Source: Chryseobacterium taeanense (lineage in GTDB: Bacteria; Bacteroidota; Bacteroidia; Flavobacteriales; Weeksellaceae). From it: 64,000 nt of DNA. Shown piece by piece: positions 53,933-61,760 of this stretch. The stretch lies in contig NZ_FNDW01000011.1 of the NCBI RefSeq assembly GCF_900099685.1, positions 1-64,000 of the forward strand, in the 5' to 3' direction. The position numbers and the translations under genes are program-made. Within the stretch, counting starts at the first letter, position 1. Each line of letters starts with the position of its first letter. The notes under the pieces are model-generated. The model saw only the letters and a program-made list of their open reading frames with translations. It was not told the origin of the DNA and searched no databases.

Positions 53933-54796
53933 ATGGCAAACTTAAAAGAAATACGAGGCAGAATTACGTCAATTTCATCTACGATGCAGATTACACGTGC
54001 TATGAAAATGGTTTCCGCTGCGAAACTGAAAAAAGCACAGGACGCTATCGTAATGCTAAGACCTTATTCTGAAAAACTACAGGAGCTTATCCAGAATGTA
54101 AATTCCAGCTCAGATCCTGATCAGATTTCTGCTTATGCTCAGAAAAGAGGAGTGAAAAGAGTGCTTTTCATCGCTGTTACTTCAAACAGAGGTTTGGCAG
54201 GTGCTTTCAATTCATCTATTGTTAAAGAGCTTAACGTTCAGTTTCAGAACAATTCTCAATATGAGATTGAAGTTCTTACTATAGGGAAAAAAGCTTTTGA
54301 TGCTGTAAGAAGAAACCGTACTGTATATTCTAATGCAAGTTCTGTTTATGACAATCTGAATTTCGATACTGTTGCTCATGTTACAGAAGCTGTCATGGCA
54401 AGTTTTATCGAAGGTAAGTTTGACGAAGTTTATCTTATCTACAATAAATTCGTTAATGCAGCAACGCAGGAAGTTACAACAGAACAACTTCTTCCGATTT
54501 CTATGCCAGAAACTTCTGAACCTCAGACAGAAACAGACTATATTTTTGAACCAGATAGAAAAGAAATCCTCGACAATCTGATTCCTAAATCGATCAAAAC
54601 GCAGGTTTTCAAAGCTGTTTTGGATTCTGTAGCATCAGAACATGGCGCTAGAATGACCGCAATGCATAAAGCAACGGATAATGCAGAAGCGTTAAGAAAT
54701 GATCTGAAAATTTTCTATAATAAAGCAAGACAGGCTGCTATTACCAACGAGATCCTGGAGATCGTTTCGGGAGCAGAAGCCTTGAAGAATTCTTAA
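53933..54796 (+). CDS. atpG: ATP synthase F1 subunit gamma
   Basis: The rotating central shaft, 287 residues, beginning NLKEIRGRITSISSTMQITRAMKMVSA (coiled-coil N terminus) and ending with the matching helix ARQAAITNEILEIVSGAEAL; VTSNRGLAGAFNSSI lies between. It closes the operon. The beta and epsilon genes (atpD, atpC) do not follow, so they must lie elsewhere, as in other Bacteroidota. Confidence 0.97.
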   Translation: MANLKEIRGRITSISSTMQITRAMKMVSAAKLKKAQDAIVMLRPYSEKLQELIQNVNSSSDPDQISAYAQKRGVKRVLFIAVTSNRGLAGAFNSSIVKELNVQFQNNSQYEIEVLTIGKKAFDAVRRNRTVYSNASSVYDNLNFDTVAHVTEAVMASFIEGKFDEVYLIYNKFVNAATQEVTTEQLLPISMPETSEPQTETDYIFEPDRKEILDNLIPKSIKTQVFKAVLDSVASEHGARMTAMHKATDNAEALRNDLKIFYNKARQAAITNEILEIVSGAEALKNS

Positions 54797-54816
54797 GAAA
54801 ATTTTTATACAATATT

Positions 54817-54846
54817 AAAGCATCGTACATCGCGATGCTTTTTTTG
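54817..54846 (+). terminator. Terminator of the atp operon
   Basis: AAAGCATCG (54817-54825) pairs with 54833-54841 and is followed by a T-run. Confidence 0.82.
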
Positions 54847-54899
54847 TTATTTTTATTTTGTATATATTTGTACCAATAAATTATATATACAACTTCTAA

Positions 54900-56258
54900 A
54901 TGGACTCGGACATAGTCAGGCTTTTGCTGGCCTTATTACTTGTTTTACTTAATGGCTTTTTCGTAGCCGCAGAATTTTCAATCGTTAAAGTTCGTTATTC
55001 ACAAATCCAGTTAAAAGCCGCAGAAGGAAACTCTATGGCCAAGCAGGCAGAGCATATCATCAAACATCTTGATGAATACCTATCGGCAACACAGCTAGGA
55101 ATTACTTTAGCTTCTCTTGCCCTAGGTTGGGTAGGAGAAAGTGCATTGCATCATATTGTTGAAAACATTTTCAGCTCGCTTAATATTGATCTTACTCAGA
55201 CTACAATTACCTCTATTTCCGTAATCACTAGTTTTGTTTTAATTACTATTATGCATATTGTTTTCGGAGAACTTATTCCGAAATCGATCGCAATTAGAAA
55301 GTCAGAAGCTACTACGATGGCAACTGCTATTCCGTTAAGGGTATTTTATACCGTTTTCAAACCTTTTATTTGGTTAATGAATTTAATGTCAAATACATTT
55401 TTGAGACTGGTAAAAATTCATCCCGCTTCCGAACACGAAATCCATTCTACGGAAGAGCTTCAGCTTTTAGTTAAGCAAAGTGCTGACAGTGGAGAAATTG
55501 AGGAAGAAAATTACGAAATCATCAAGAATGCATTCGATTTTACGGATCACTCTGCCAAGCAGATTATGGTTCCGCGACAAAATATTACTTCAATAGATTT
55601 TGAGGAAGATATTAATGAAATTATCAATAAAATTATGGATAGCGGATATTCCAGAATTCCTGTTTATGTAGATTCTATTGATAATGTTATTGGTATTCTT
55701 TATACAAAAGAAATCATCAGAGAATTTGTTAAAAGAAAAGGAGAGCTAAGCCATGAAGATCTTAAAGAGCTTATGCGTGATGCTTTTTTCGTGGTAGGAA
55801 GTAAGAAAATTTCGGATTTACTGAAAATTTTTCAGCAGAAAAAACAGCATCTTGCCATTGTCATAGACGAATTCGGGGGTACGGAAGGAATTATCACCCT
55901 TGAAGATATTCTTGAAGAATTGGTAGGTGAAATTCAGGATGAAGAAGATGATGAGGAGAAAATCGTTGATAAAATCGCAGAAAATACCTTTTGGGTTCAG
56001 GCGACTCAGCCATTAGACGAGATTAATGAGTTTATTCCTAAAAAACTTCCTCTTTCTGAAGAAAGCGAATACAATACGCTGGCTGGGTTTATTCTTCATG
56101 CGCTTGAAGATATTCCTGGAGAAAACCAGGAGTTTGACCTTGATAGTTATCATTTTAAAATATTAAAAATGAATAATAAAAGTGTAGAGCTTGTGGAGCT
56201 TGTATATGAACCGCCTAATAATATAAATGATCTGGCAGAGAAAATAGGCGAAGTATAG
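54900..56258 (+). CDS. CNNM/CorC-family transporter-like protein (hemolysin family)
   Basis: A 452-residue inner-membrane protein: DUF21/CNNM transmembrane domain with four hydrophobic segments (LLLALLLVLLNGFFVAAEFS, TSISVITSFVLITIMHIVFG and others, to about 170), a CBS pair (about 205-335; MVPRQNITSIDFEEDINEII and IVIDEFGGTEGIITLEDILEELVG), and a C-terminal CorC_HlyC domain (FWVQATQPLDEINEFIPKKL). Family members are linked to Mg2+ and Co2+ efflux; 'hemolysin' is a historical label. GldE of gliding flavobacteria belongs to the same family, but the gldD neighbour is absent. A TATATTTG box (54863-54870) lies 30 bases before the ATG. Confidence 0.9.
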   Translation: MDSDIVRLLLALLLVLLNGFFVAAEFSIVKVRYSQIQLKAAEGNSMAKQAEHIIKHLDEYLSATQLGITLASLALGWVGESALHHIVENIFSSLNIDLTQTTITSISVITSFVLITIMHIVFGELIPKSIAIRKSEATTMATAIPLRVFYTVFKPFIWLMNLMSNTFLRLVKIHPASEHEIHSTEELQLLVKQSADSGEIEEENYEIIKNAFDFTDHSAKQIMVPRQNITSIDFEEDINEIINKIMDSGYSRIPVYVDSIDNVIGILYTKEIIREFVKRKGELSHEDLKELMRDAFFVVGSKKISDLLKIFQQKKQHLAIVIDEFGGTEGIITLEDILEELVGEIQDEEDDEEKIVDKIAENTFWVQATQPLDEINEFIPKKLPLSEESEYNTLAGFILHALEDIPGENQEFDLDSYHFKILKMNNKSVELVELVYEPPNNINDLAEKIGEV

Positions 56259-56279
56259 TTCAATTTTAAATAAATTATA

Positions 56280-56585
56280 ATGATTTTTTATAACAGTATA
56301 AAAGATTACGACGATCCGAAACGTAAATATGAAGAAGAAGTTCTCGTTCTCGATGATACAGATGAAGTTTATAAATTGGTTTTGCATAACGATGATGTTC
56401 ACACTTTCGATTATGTGATCGATTGTCTTATTGAAATCTGTAAACATACACTGGAGCAGGCAGAGCAATGTACGATTTTAGTCCACTTTAAAGGCAAATG
56501 TACCGTGAAAACAGGCTCTTTGGATGTTTTAAAACCAATGCACGAAAAACTGCTTTCAAGAGAATTAACAAGCGAAATAGTATAA
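56280..56585 (+). CDS. clpS: ATP-dependent Clp protease adaptor ClpS
   Basis: Delivers N-degron substrates to ClpAP. 101 residues with the ClpS core YKLVLHNDDVHTFDYVID (DVHTF pocket) and HTLEQAEQCTILVHFKGKC. It is 21 bp after the CNNM/CorC gene and ends in a clear terminator, so the pair may be co-transcribed. Confidence 0.94.
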   Translation: MIFYNSIKDYDDPKRKYEEEVLVLDDTDEVYKLVLHNDDVHTFDYVIDCLIEICKHTLEQAEQCTILVHFKGKCTVKTGSLDVLKPMHEKLLSRELTSEIV

Positions 56586-56590
56586 AACAG

Positions 56591-56616
56591 TCCTGCAATA
56601 TTGCAGGATTTTTTTG
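56591..56616 (+). terminator. Terminator of clpS
   Basis: TCCTGCAATATTGCAGGA is an 18-bp perfect palindrome followed by a T-run. Confidence 0.85.
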
Positions 56617-56757
56617 TATAGGTAAAGTTTAAAAAGTTCTTAGATTAAAAAAATGAATAATTCTTTTTTATCTTTAAAACTTCCATCTTCCTTTATCCTT
56701 ATTCTATCTTTTAAATAAAATAGTATATTTGTAAAAACTATAAAGAAACAAATAAGA

Positions 56758-57372
56758 ATGCTTGTAATAGGAATTGCAGGAGGTACAGGATCCGGCAAAA
56801 CTACAGTTGTGGACAAAATTATCCAACAACTTGATATTGAAGGTATGAACATCCTTTCTCAGGATAATTATTATCATGATAATCATAATCTTACGTTGAC
56901 AGAAAGAGAAGCTTTGAATTATGACCATCCGAAATCCATCGATTTTGATTTATTGATAAAACACGTAAAAGCTTTAAAGAATAATGAACCTATCGAGCAG
57001 CCTATTTACAGTTTTGTAACCCACTCCCGAACCGGAGATCATGTTACTGTAGAACCCAAGAACGTATTGGTGGTAGAAGGAATTCTGGTTCTCACCAATA
57101 AGGAACTTTTAAAGGAATTCGACCTTAAAGTTTTTGTACATGCAGATTCGGACGAAAGACTTATAAGAAGGATAAAAAGAGATACACAGGAAAGAGGAAG
57201 GGATTTAAATGAAGTTCTGCACCGTTATCAGACGACTTTGAAGCCAATGCATCAGGAATTTATAGAACCTTCTAAAAATGAAGCAGATCTCATTATTCCG
57301 AACATGAGGCAAAATTCCGTAGCGATTGATTTTTTAACAACTGTCATTAAAAACTCTTTGAGAAAACATTAA
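56758..57372 (+). CDS. udk: Uridine kinase
   Basis: Phosphorylates uridine and cytidine in pyrimidine salvage. 204 residues with P-loop IGIAGGTGSGKTTVVDKI at the N terminus, LSQDNYYHD, NYDHPKSIDFDLL and VLVVEGILVL, the full set for the family. A TATATTTG box (56724-56731) precedes the ATG. The FtsB-like gene begins one base after the stop. Confidence 0.96.
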   Translation: MLVIGIAGGTGSGKTTVVDKIIQQLDIEGMNILSQDNYYHDNHNLTLTEREALNYDHPKSIDFDLLIKHVKALKNNEPIEQPIYSFVTHSRTGDHVTVEPKNVLVVEGILVLTNKELLKEFDLKVFVHADSDERLIRRIKRDTQERGRDLNEVLHRYQTTLKPMHQEFIEPSKNEADLIIPNMRQNSVAIDFLTTVIKNSLRKH

Positions 57373-57373
57373 A

Positions 57374-57730
57374 ATGAAAGAAAACAAACTGATCAAAGAC
57401 ATTCAGCCAAAATCTGAGACGTTTAAATTTATTCAGAAATATATTTTGAATAAATATACCATTACGATATGTCTGTTTCTGGTCTGGATGATTTTTTTTG
57501 ATAAAACTTCATTTTTGGTAATTAATGAACTGAATGGTGAAATTAATAAATATGAAGAACAGCTTCAGTATTATAAAACGGAATATGAAAAAAATGATGC
57601 GTTTTATAAGAAACTGATGAATAATAAATCTGAAAAGGAAAAATACGCAAGAGAAAATTATTTTATGAAGAAGCCGAATGAAGAAATCTTTATTCTGGTC
57701 GTAGACAGCACAAAAGTTGCGAAAAAATAA
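57374..57730 (+). CDS. FtsB/DivIC-family septum protein
   Basis: A 118-residue bitopic membrane protein: a cytoplasmic head (1-35), one membrane helix (YTITICLFLVWMIFFDKTSF), then a coiled coil (INELNGEINKYEEQLQYYKTEY) and a short conserved YARENYFMKKPNEEIFIL. This is the build of FtsB/DivIC, which link early and late division proteins. It is adjacent to udk and probably co-transcribed with it. Confidence 0.87.
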   Translation: MKENKLIKDIQPKSETFKFIQKYILNKYTITICLFLVWMIFFDKTSFLVINELNGEINKYEEQLQYYKTEYEKNDAFYKKLMNNKSEKEKYARENYFMKKPNEEIFILVVDSTKVAKK

Positions 57731-57809
57731 TTCTTAAAAGTTAATGTTTATTGTGAATTTGCTTTGAAAGTGAATTACCAATGCATTCTTCACACTTTAA
57801 AACAAATCT

Positions 57810-58964
57810 ATGTCAAACACTGCTTGGGAAAATTTAGTTAAAAAACAACTCAAAACTGAAGATATTTATCCTGTTCTCACTAAAGAAAATCTGGAAGGAA
57901 TTGTAGTGAAACCTTTCTATGACAAAGTTCAGTATCCGTTGGTGAATCTCCCAAAAGTTGAAGAAAATACGCATCTTGTAGCAAGATATCATGAAAGTCT
58001 TGAAGAAGATGTTTTTGCATTTCTTCTGGATGAAAATGTTGAAAATCTTTTGGAAAAAACCATTTTCGTTGATAATATTGATCTTGCAGGACACATAAGT
58101 CCAAAAGAAGAAGATCAGTATTTTTCATTGATTGATGTTTTTGAAGAAAAAGAAACTGTAATCAATGACCAATTGGTTAAAGAATTACTGGCAAAACAAT
58201 TCAAGAGAAATATCTGTGTCGATATTTCCCTTCATCAGAACGCAGGTGCAGCCATTTATCAGCAATTGGGAATTGCTTTAGCTAAAACCAAAGAGCTGGT
58301 TGAAGTATACGGTGAAGGAATTTTAAATAAATTAATTTTCAGAATTGCCATTGGTGGAAATTATTTCTTTGAAATGGCAAAATTAAGAGCTTTTAAACTG
58401 GTTTTTAATCAATTGTCCAAAGAATATGAATTAGACGAAATTCCATACATCTTTGCGGAAACATCACTTAGAAATAAAGCGGTATCAGATCATGAAAATA
58501 ATCTGATCCGTTCGACATTAGAGCTGGCTTCCGCAATGATCGGAGGTGCTGACGCAGTTTTCAGTAATAATTATCTGGTTGGGAAAACAGCAGAAATTTC
58601 GGAAGAAATATCCTTTAAACAACAGATCGTTTTGGCTTATGAAAGTATCATAAACGTTTTTGAAGACGCATCCAACGGAAGTTATCTTGTAGAAGACCTT
58701 ACTCATCAAATCGCTGAAAAAGCCTGGTTATATTTTGTTGAAATCGAAGAAGATGGAGGTTATCTCGCTCTCATGAAGCAAAAGATCATTCAAAAACAGA
58801 TTTACCAACATGCTGTGGAAGAGCAGAAATGGGTAGAAGAAGGTAAAATAAAGCTTATTGGTGTTAATTTATATCCAAAATTAGAAGTTAAAAAATCTAT
58901 TAAAGATTTGTACAGCGAAAAAGAAATTAAAAAGGTTCGTTGGGCCGAGATGTTCGAGTCATGA
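57810..58964 (+). CDS. mutA: Methylmalonyl-CoA mutase small (beta) subunit
   Basis: The non-catalytic partner of the B12-dependent mutase that interconverts succinyl-CoA and methylmalonyl-CoA. The 384 residues carry only the TIM-barrel part (WENLVKKQLKTEDIYPVL, FRIAIGGNYFFEMAKLRAF, IFAETSLRNKAVSDHENNLI); the C-terminal flavodoxin-like domain of longer MutA proteins is missing, and the cobalamin-binding DXHXXG is absent as expected for this subunit. The large subunit gene does not follow; a DinB gene overlaps its stop instead. Confidence 0.88.
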   Translation: MSNTAWENLVKKQLKTEDIYPVLTKENLEGIVVKPFYDKVQYPLVNLPKVEENTHLVARYHESLEEDVFAFLLDENVENLLEKTIFVDNIDLAGHISPKEEDQYFSLIDVFEEKETVINDQLVKELLAKQFKRNICVDISLHQNAGAAIYQQLGIALAKTKELVEVYGEGILNKLIFRIAIGGNYFFEMAKLRAFKLVFNQLSKEYELDEIPYIFAETSLRNKAVSDHENNLIRSTLELASAMIGGADAVFSNNYLVGKTAEISEEISFKQQIVLAYESIINVFEDASNGSYLVEDLTHQIAEKAWLYFVEIEEDGGYLALMKQKIIQKQIYQHAVEEQKWVEEGKIKLIGVNLYPKLEVKKSIKDLYSEKEIKKVRWAEMFES

Positions 58965-59401
58965 AAGAAAAACTGATTGATTTTCTGGAATATACGTATC
59001 ATTTTAATAAAGAAATGATTGAGACTATTTCTGAAAATATTTCCAAAACTGACGAAAAAACGGTCAGCTTAATCAATCATACACTAAATGCCCAACAAAT
59101 CTGGAATTCCAGGATTTTGGGTGAAGCATCTTTTGATGTCTGGCAGATAAATCCATTTGAAGCCCTTCAGGAAATTAATCAGCAGAATTTTAATAAAAGT
59201 ATTGAAATTGTTGAAAAATTTGATCTGAATAAAAGAATTGAATATCGAAATTCCAGAGGAACAAAGTTTGAAAATGAAATTTTTGATATCCTTTTTCAGA
59301 TTATCAATCACTCTACGTATCATCGCGGACAAATTAATTCTTTACTGAAACAGTGCGGGATCGAACCGGTTTTAACGGATTATATTTTTTACAAAAGATA
59401 A
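58961..59401 (+). CDS. DinB-family putative metal-dependent protein
   Basis: 146 residues from the ATG at 58961, which overlaps the mutA stop (ATGA); a frame extension to 58940 exists but lies inside mutA. The four-helix DinB fold is suggested by VSLINHTLNAQQIWNSRIL and IINHSTYHRGQINSLLKQCG, whose three histidines are the usual metal ligands. DinB relatives include thiol S-transferases; substrate unknown. Coupling to mutA looks accidental in function. Confidence 0.82.
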   Translation: MKEKLIDFLEYTYHFNKEMIETISENISKTDEKTVSLINHTLNAQQIWNSRILGEASFDVWQINPFEALQEINQQNFNKSIEIVEKFDLNKRIEYRNSRGTKFENEIFDILFQIINHSTYHRGQINSLLKQCGIEPVLTDYIFYKR

Positions 59402-59440
59402 AATTATTCTGATTGATCTTAAATTCTGTTTGGAATATTT

Positions 59441-59469
59441 AACCACAGATTTCTCAGATTTGCACAGAT
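59441..59469. repeat. Left inverted repeat of the GxxExxY module
   Basis: A 29-bp sequence beginning AACCACAGATTTCTCAGATT that recurs, inverted and with one mismatch, at 59886-59914. Confidence 0.92.
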
Positions 59470-59492
59470 GTTATATTATAAACACATTGATA

Positions 59493-59879
59493 ATGAAAGA
59501 AAATGAAATAAGTTTTTATATTAGAAAATGTATATTTTCTGTATATAATGAATTAGGACCAGGCCTGTTGGAAAAGGTTTATGAAAAGGTTTTAGCTCAC
59601 GAACTTCAAAACAATGGATTAAGCGTAAAATCCCAAGTTCCTATGAAAGTAAAATATAAAGATACTTTTATTGATTCAAGTTTTATTGCTGATATTATTG
59701 TTGAAAATAAAGTTATAATTGAGGTGAAGGCAGTAGCGGAAATTAAGAATGTTCATCATCAGCAATTGCTTACTTATTTAAAATTAACCAATTTAAAACT
59801 GGGTATTTTAGTGAATTTTTATACGGATTATATTGATAAAAGTATATTCAGAAAAATAAATGGAAATTTAGATTATTAA
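59493..59879 (+). CDS. GxxExxY protein, PD-(D/E)XK nuclease-like
   Basis: A 128-residue protein of the GxxExxY family (named motif at G24-L-L-E27-K-V-Y30). The fold is assigned to the PD-(D/E)XK nuclease superfamily, and the catalytic pattern is visible: D67 in SFIADIIVENK and E77-V-K79 in VIIEVKAV, followed by HHQQLLTYLKL. The residues look intact, so nuclease activity is possible but has not to my knowledge been shown for this family. I used the ATG at 59493; an upstream ATG at 59430 lies outside the inverted repeats. The gene lies between mirror-image 29-bp repeats, and its base composition is clearly AT-rich. Confidence 0.85.
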   Translation: MKENEISFYIRKCIFSVYNELGPGLLEKVYEKVLAHELQNNGLSVKSQVPMKVKYKDTFIDSSFIADIIVENKVIIEVKAVAEIKNVHHQQLLTYLKLTNLKLGILVNFYTDYIDKSIFRKINGNLDY

Positions 59880-59885
59880 ATATAT

Positions 59886-59914
59886 ATCTGTGTAAATCTG
59901 AGAAATCTGTGGTT
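59886..59914. repeat. Right inverted repeat of the GxxExxY module
   Basis: The reverse complement matches 59441-59469 at 28 of 29 positions. Its outer end supplies the GTG that starts the next gene. Confidence 0.92.
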
Positions 59915-61057
59915 AATAAAATATTAGATCCAAACGTACAACATTACATTAATGCCAATCTAAATACTGATTTGCATAGCTTATTATTGAAAAAATCTCC
60001 TTTCCCTGAGGTTTCCATGCAGGAGATCGTTCAGCAGATCAAAGGAAAGCAGGTGGCGCAGAAAAAGTTTCCTTTTTTATTGAAGGATGGAATTGTTTTT
60101 CCGCCACAGCTCAATTTAGAACAATCCTCTTCAGAAAAAACAGCGCTTTATAAATCCGAAACTCTAAAGGGTAAAAAATTTATTGATCTCACCTCAGGAT
60201 TTGGAATTGATGCGTACTATTTATCAGAAAATTTCGACGAAACTACCTTGGTAGAGCAAAACTCAGATCTTCTAAAGATTGTCGAGCATAATTGGTCTGT
60301 TTTAGGAAAAAAAGCCCGATTTATTAATCAGAGACTGGAAGATTTTCTGCTCGAAAATAAAGAGAATTTTGATGTAATCTATCTTGATCCGGCGAGAAGG
60401 GATTCTCATAAAAATAAGGTTTTTCTTTTGGAAGATTTATCGCCTGATATTCTTGAAATTCATGGGAAATTATGTTCCTTTTCTAAGGAAGTCGTGATAA
60501 AACTTTCGCCGCTTATTGATTTAAAATACCTTGTAACTGCTTTGTCGGGTATTTTCAGGATTGATATTATTGCTGTGAAAAATGATGTAAAAGAAGTCGT
60601 TATCTTTTTATCTAACGAAAATAAGAAGGAAATAATCTGTAATGCTGTAAATCTTGAAAGCGGAGAACCAGCTTGTGTTTTCAACATCGGAGAAGAAGAA
60701 AAAGCAACCGCAGAATATGGAGAACCGGAGAAATATATCTACATTCCTAATAATTCGATATTAAAGGCCGGAATATTTAACTTAATAGCTAAGAGATTCG
60801 GGGTGAGAAAACTCCATCCCAATTCACATCTTTATACTTCAGACAAAATAATCAAAGATTTTCCGGGAAGAATTTTTAAAATGGAATGTATTGATGCTAA
60901 GCAGATTCAGAAAAAAAGCAGGTTTAACATTATTTCAAAAAACTACCCTTTAAAACCTGAAGAAATCAAAAAGAAATACAGCCTGAAAGACGGTGGTGAA
61001 AATTATCTTATTTTTACACAGTCCAAAAAAGGAAAAATAATTTTAAAATCAGTATAA
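59909..61057 (+). CDS. SAM-dependent methyltransferase, THUMP-associated type
   Basis: A 382-residue predicted RNA- or small-molecule methyltransferase. The SAM site is FIDLTSGFGIDAYYLSENF (about 91-109), and VIYLDPARRDSHKN resembles the catalytic DPxR region of guanine methyltransferases. A C-terminal domain (from about 285) ends RFNIISKNYPLKPEEIKKKY. The only start is GTG at 59909, within the outer end of the inverted repeat; the frame stays open further upstream through the repeat but has no ATG. After VNKIL the sequence reads like a normal N terminus, so the original ATG may have been replaced when the repeat module inserted. Confidence 0.85.
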   Translation: MVNKILDPNVQHYINANLNTDLHSLLLKKSPFPEVSMQEIVQQIKGKQVAQKKFPFLLKDGIVFPPQLNLEQSSSEKTALYKSETLKGKKFIDLTSGFGIDAYYLSENFDETTLVEQNSDLLKIVEHNWSVLGKKARFINQRLEDFLLENKENFDVIYLDPARRDSHKNKVFLLEDLSPDILEIHGKLCSFSKEVVIKLSPLIDLKYLVTALSGIFRIDIIAVKNDVKEVVIFLSNENKKEIICNAVNLESGEPACVFNIGEEEKATAEYGEPEKYIYIPNNSILKAGIFNLIAKRFGVRKLHPNSHLYTSDKIIKDFPGRIFKMECIDAKQIQKKSRFNIISKNYPLKPEEIKKKYSLKDGGENYLIFTQSKKGKIILKSV

Positions 61058-61176
61058 AAATGTTGCTGTAAAATGTAGGATTTCTTAATTTTGGGCAAAT
61101 TAAAAATCTGAGTACAAATTGCTTTATAAAACCAATTGCAATTCGTATTACCTTTTAAAAAAAATAAATTTTCCAT

Positions 61177-61458
61177 ATGAAAAAATTAGTTATATGTTTG
61201 GCTCTTGCTACTGTTGCGGTAAGCTGTAAAAAAATCCAGGCCGGCGGAAATAAAGACGTTATTAAGCTTGAAGAAGGTGCCGAGAGATATTCTGATGATG
61301 AGCAAAGTAGTGAGCATGGTACGCTTTCTGAACACAATGGTCATGAGACTTCTGCTAAAACAGATACTGCTGGTGTTGCAAAACATACAGAAGAAGATAA
61401 AGCTCATTCTGAAGCTCCAATGCCGGAAGGGTCTCAGACTCCTAAGGCTGAGCACTAA
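61177..61458 (+). CDS. Small lipoprotein
   Basis: A 93-residue protein with a lipoprotein signal (MKKLVICLALATVAVSCKK; lipobox VAVSC, lipidated Cys at 17). The mature part is short, charged and low in complexity, rich in Glu, His and Lys (YSDDEQSSEHGTLSEHNG, then HTEEDKAHSEAPMPEG), and probably disordered. The several His residues could bind metal. No family recognised; a terminator follows. Confidence 0.75.
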   Translation: MKKLVICLALATVAVSCKKIQAGGNKDVIKLEEGAERYSDDEQSSEHGTLSEHNGHETSAKTDTAGVAKHTEEDKAHSEAPMPEGSQTPKAEH

Positions 61459-61482
61459 TGTATAAGTTAAAATAAAAAAATG

Positions 61483-61510
61483 TCCTGCAGAAATGCGGGA
61501 TATTTTTTTT
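61483..61510 (+). terminator. Terminator of the lipoprotein gene
   Basis: TCCTGCA pairs with TGCGGGA (one G-U pair) around GAAA, followed by an eight-base T-run. Confidence 0.8.
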
Positions 61511-61539
61511 GAAGCTTTATCCTGCTTTCCGCACTCGCT

Positions 61540-61592
61540 ATTTTATTTTTCTGGCTGCGGCGGCAAAGCCGCCGCAGCCAGAAAAATAAAAT
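61540..61592. repeat. 25-bp perfect inverted repeat with AAA loop
   Basis: 61540-61564 is exactly complementary to 61568-61592. The inner part is pure GC-rich (CTGGCTGCGGCGGC) and the outer part AT-rich. It stands about 80 bp past the lipoprotein stop, after that gene already has a terminator. The rest of the 302-bp gap (61593-61760) shows no gene; ATCAGGGCTAGGG at 61613-61625 may belong to the same element. Confidence 0.9.
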
Positions 61593-61760
61593 GAGCTCAG
61601 ACAAATGCTTCAATCAGGGCTAGGGTGGCAGTCATTGTATCAATTTATCGTATCCGACTCAGATTTCTCTCTCATATATCACACAACCTGAAGAAAATTA
61701 TATGTTTTTGTTTGTTCCTGCGGGTCAATTTTTTTACTTTTAACAAAATAAAATTTTACA

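Larger units (their letters stand above)
59441..59914. mobile_element. Candidate non-autonomous element: nuclease-like gene in inverted repeats
   Basis: The 474-bp segment consists of two 29-bp inverted repeats and one 128-codon gene with a PD-(D/E)XK core. No transposase is present. AATATT flanks both sides but not at matching distance, so a target duplication cannot be claimed. The right repeat runs into the 5' end of the next gene. Confidence 0.5.

Noticed and set aside
59430..59492. Longer N terminus for the GxxExxY protein
   Set aside because: It would lie across the left inverted repeat and adds residues not typical of the family; the ATG at 59493 is inside the module.
59434..59925. 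AATATT on both sides of the repeat module as a target-site duplication
   Set aside because: The copies are at different distances from the repeat ends, and AATATT is common in AT-rich DNA.
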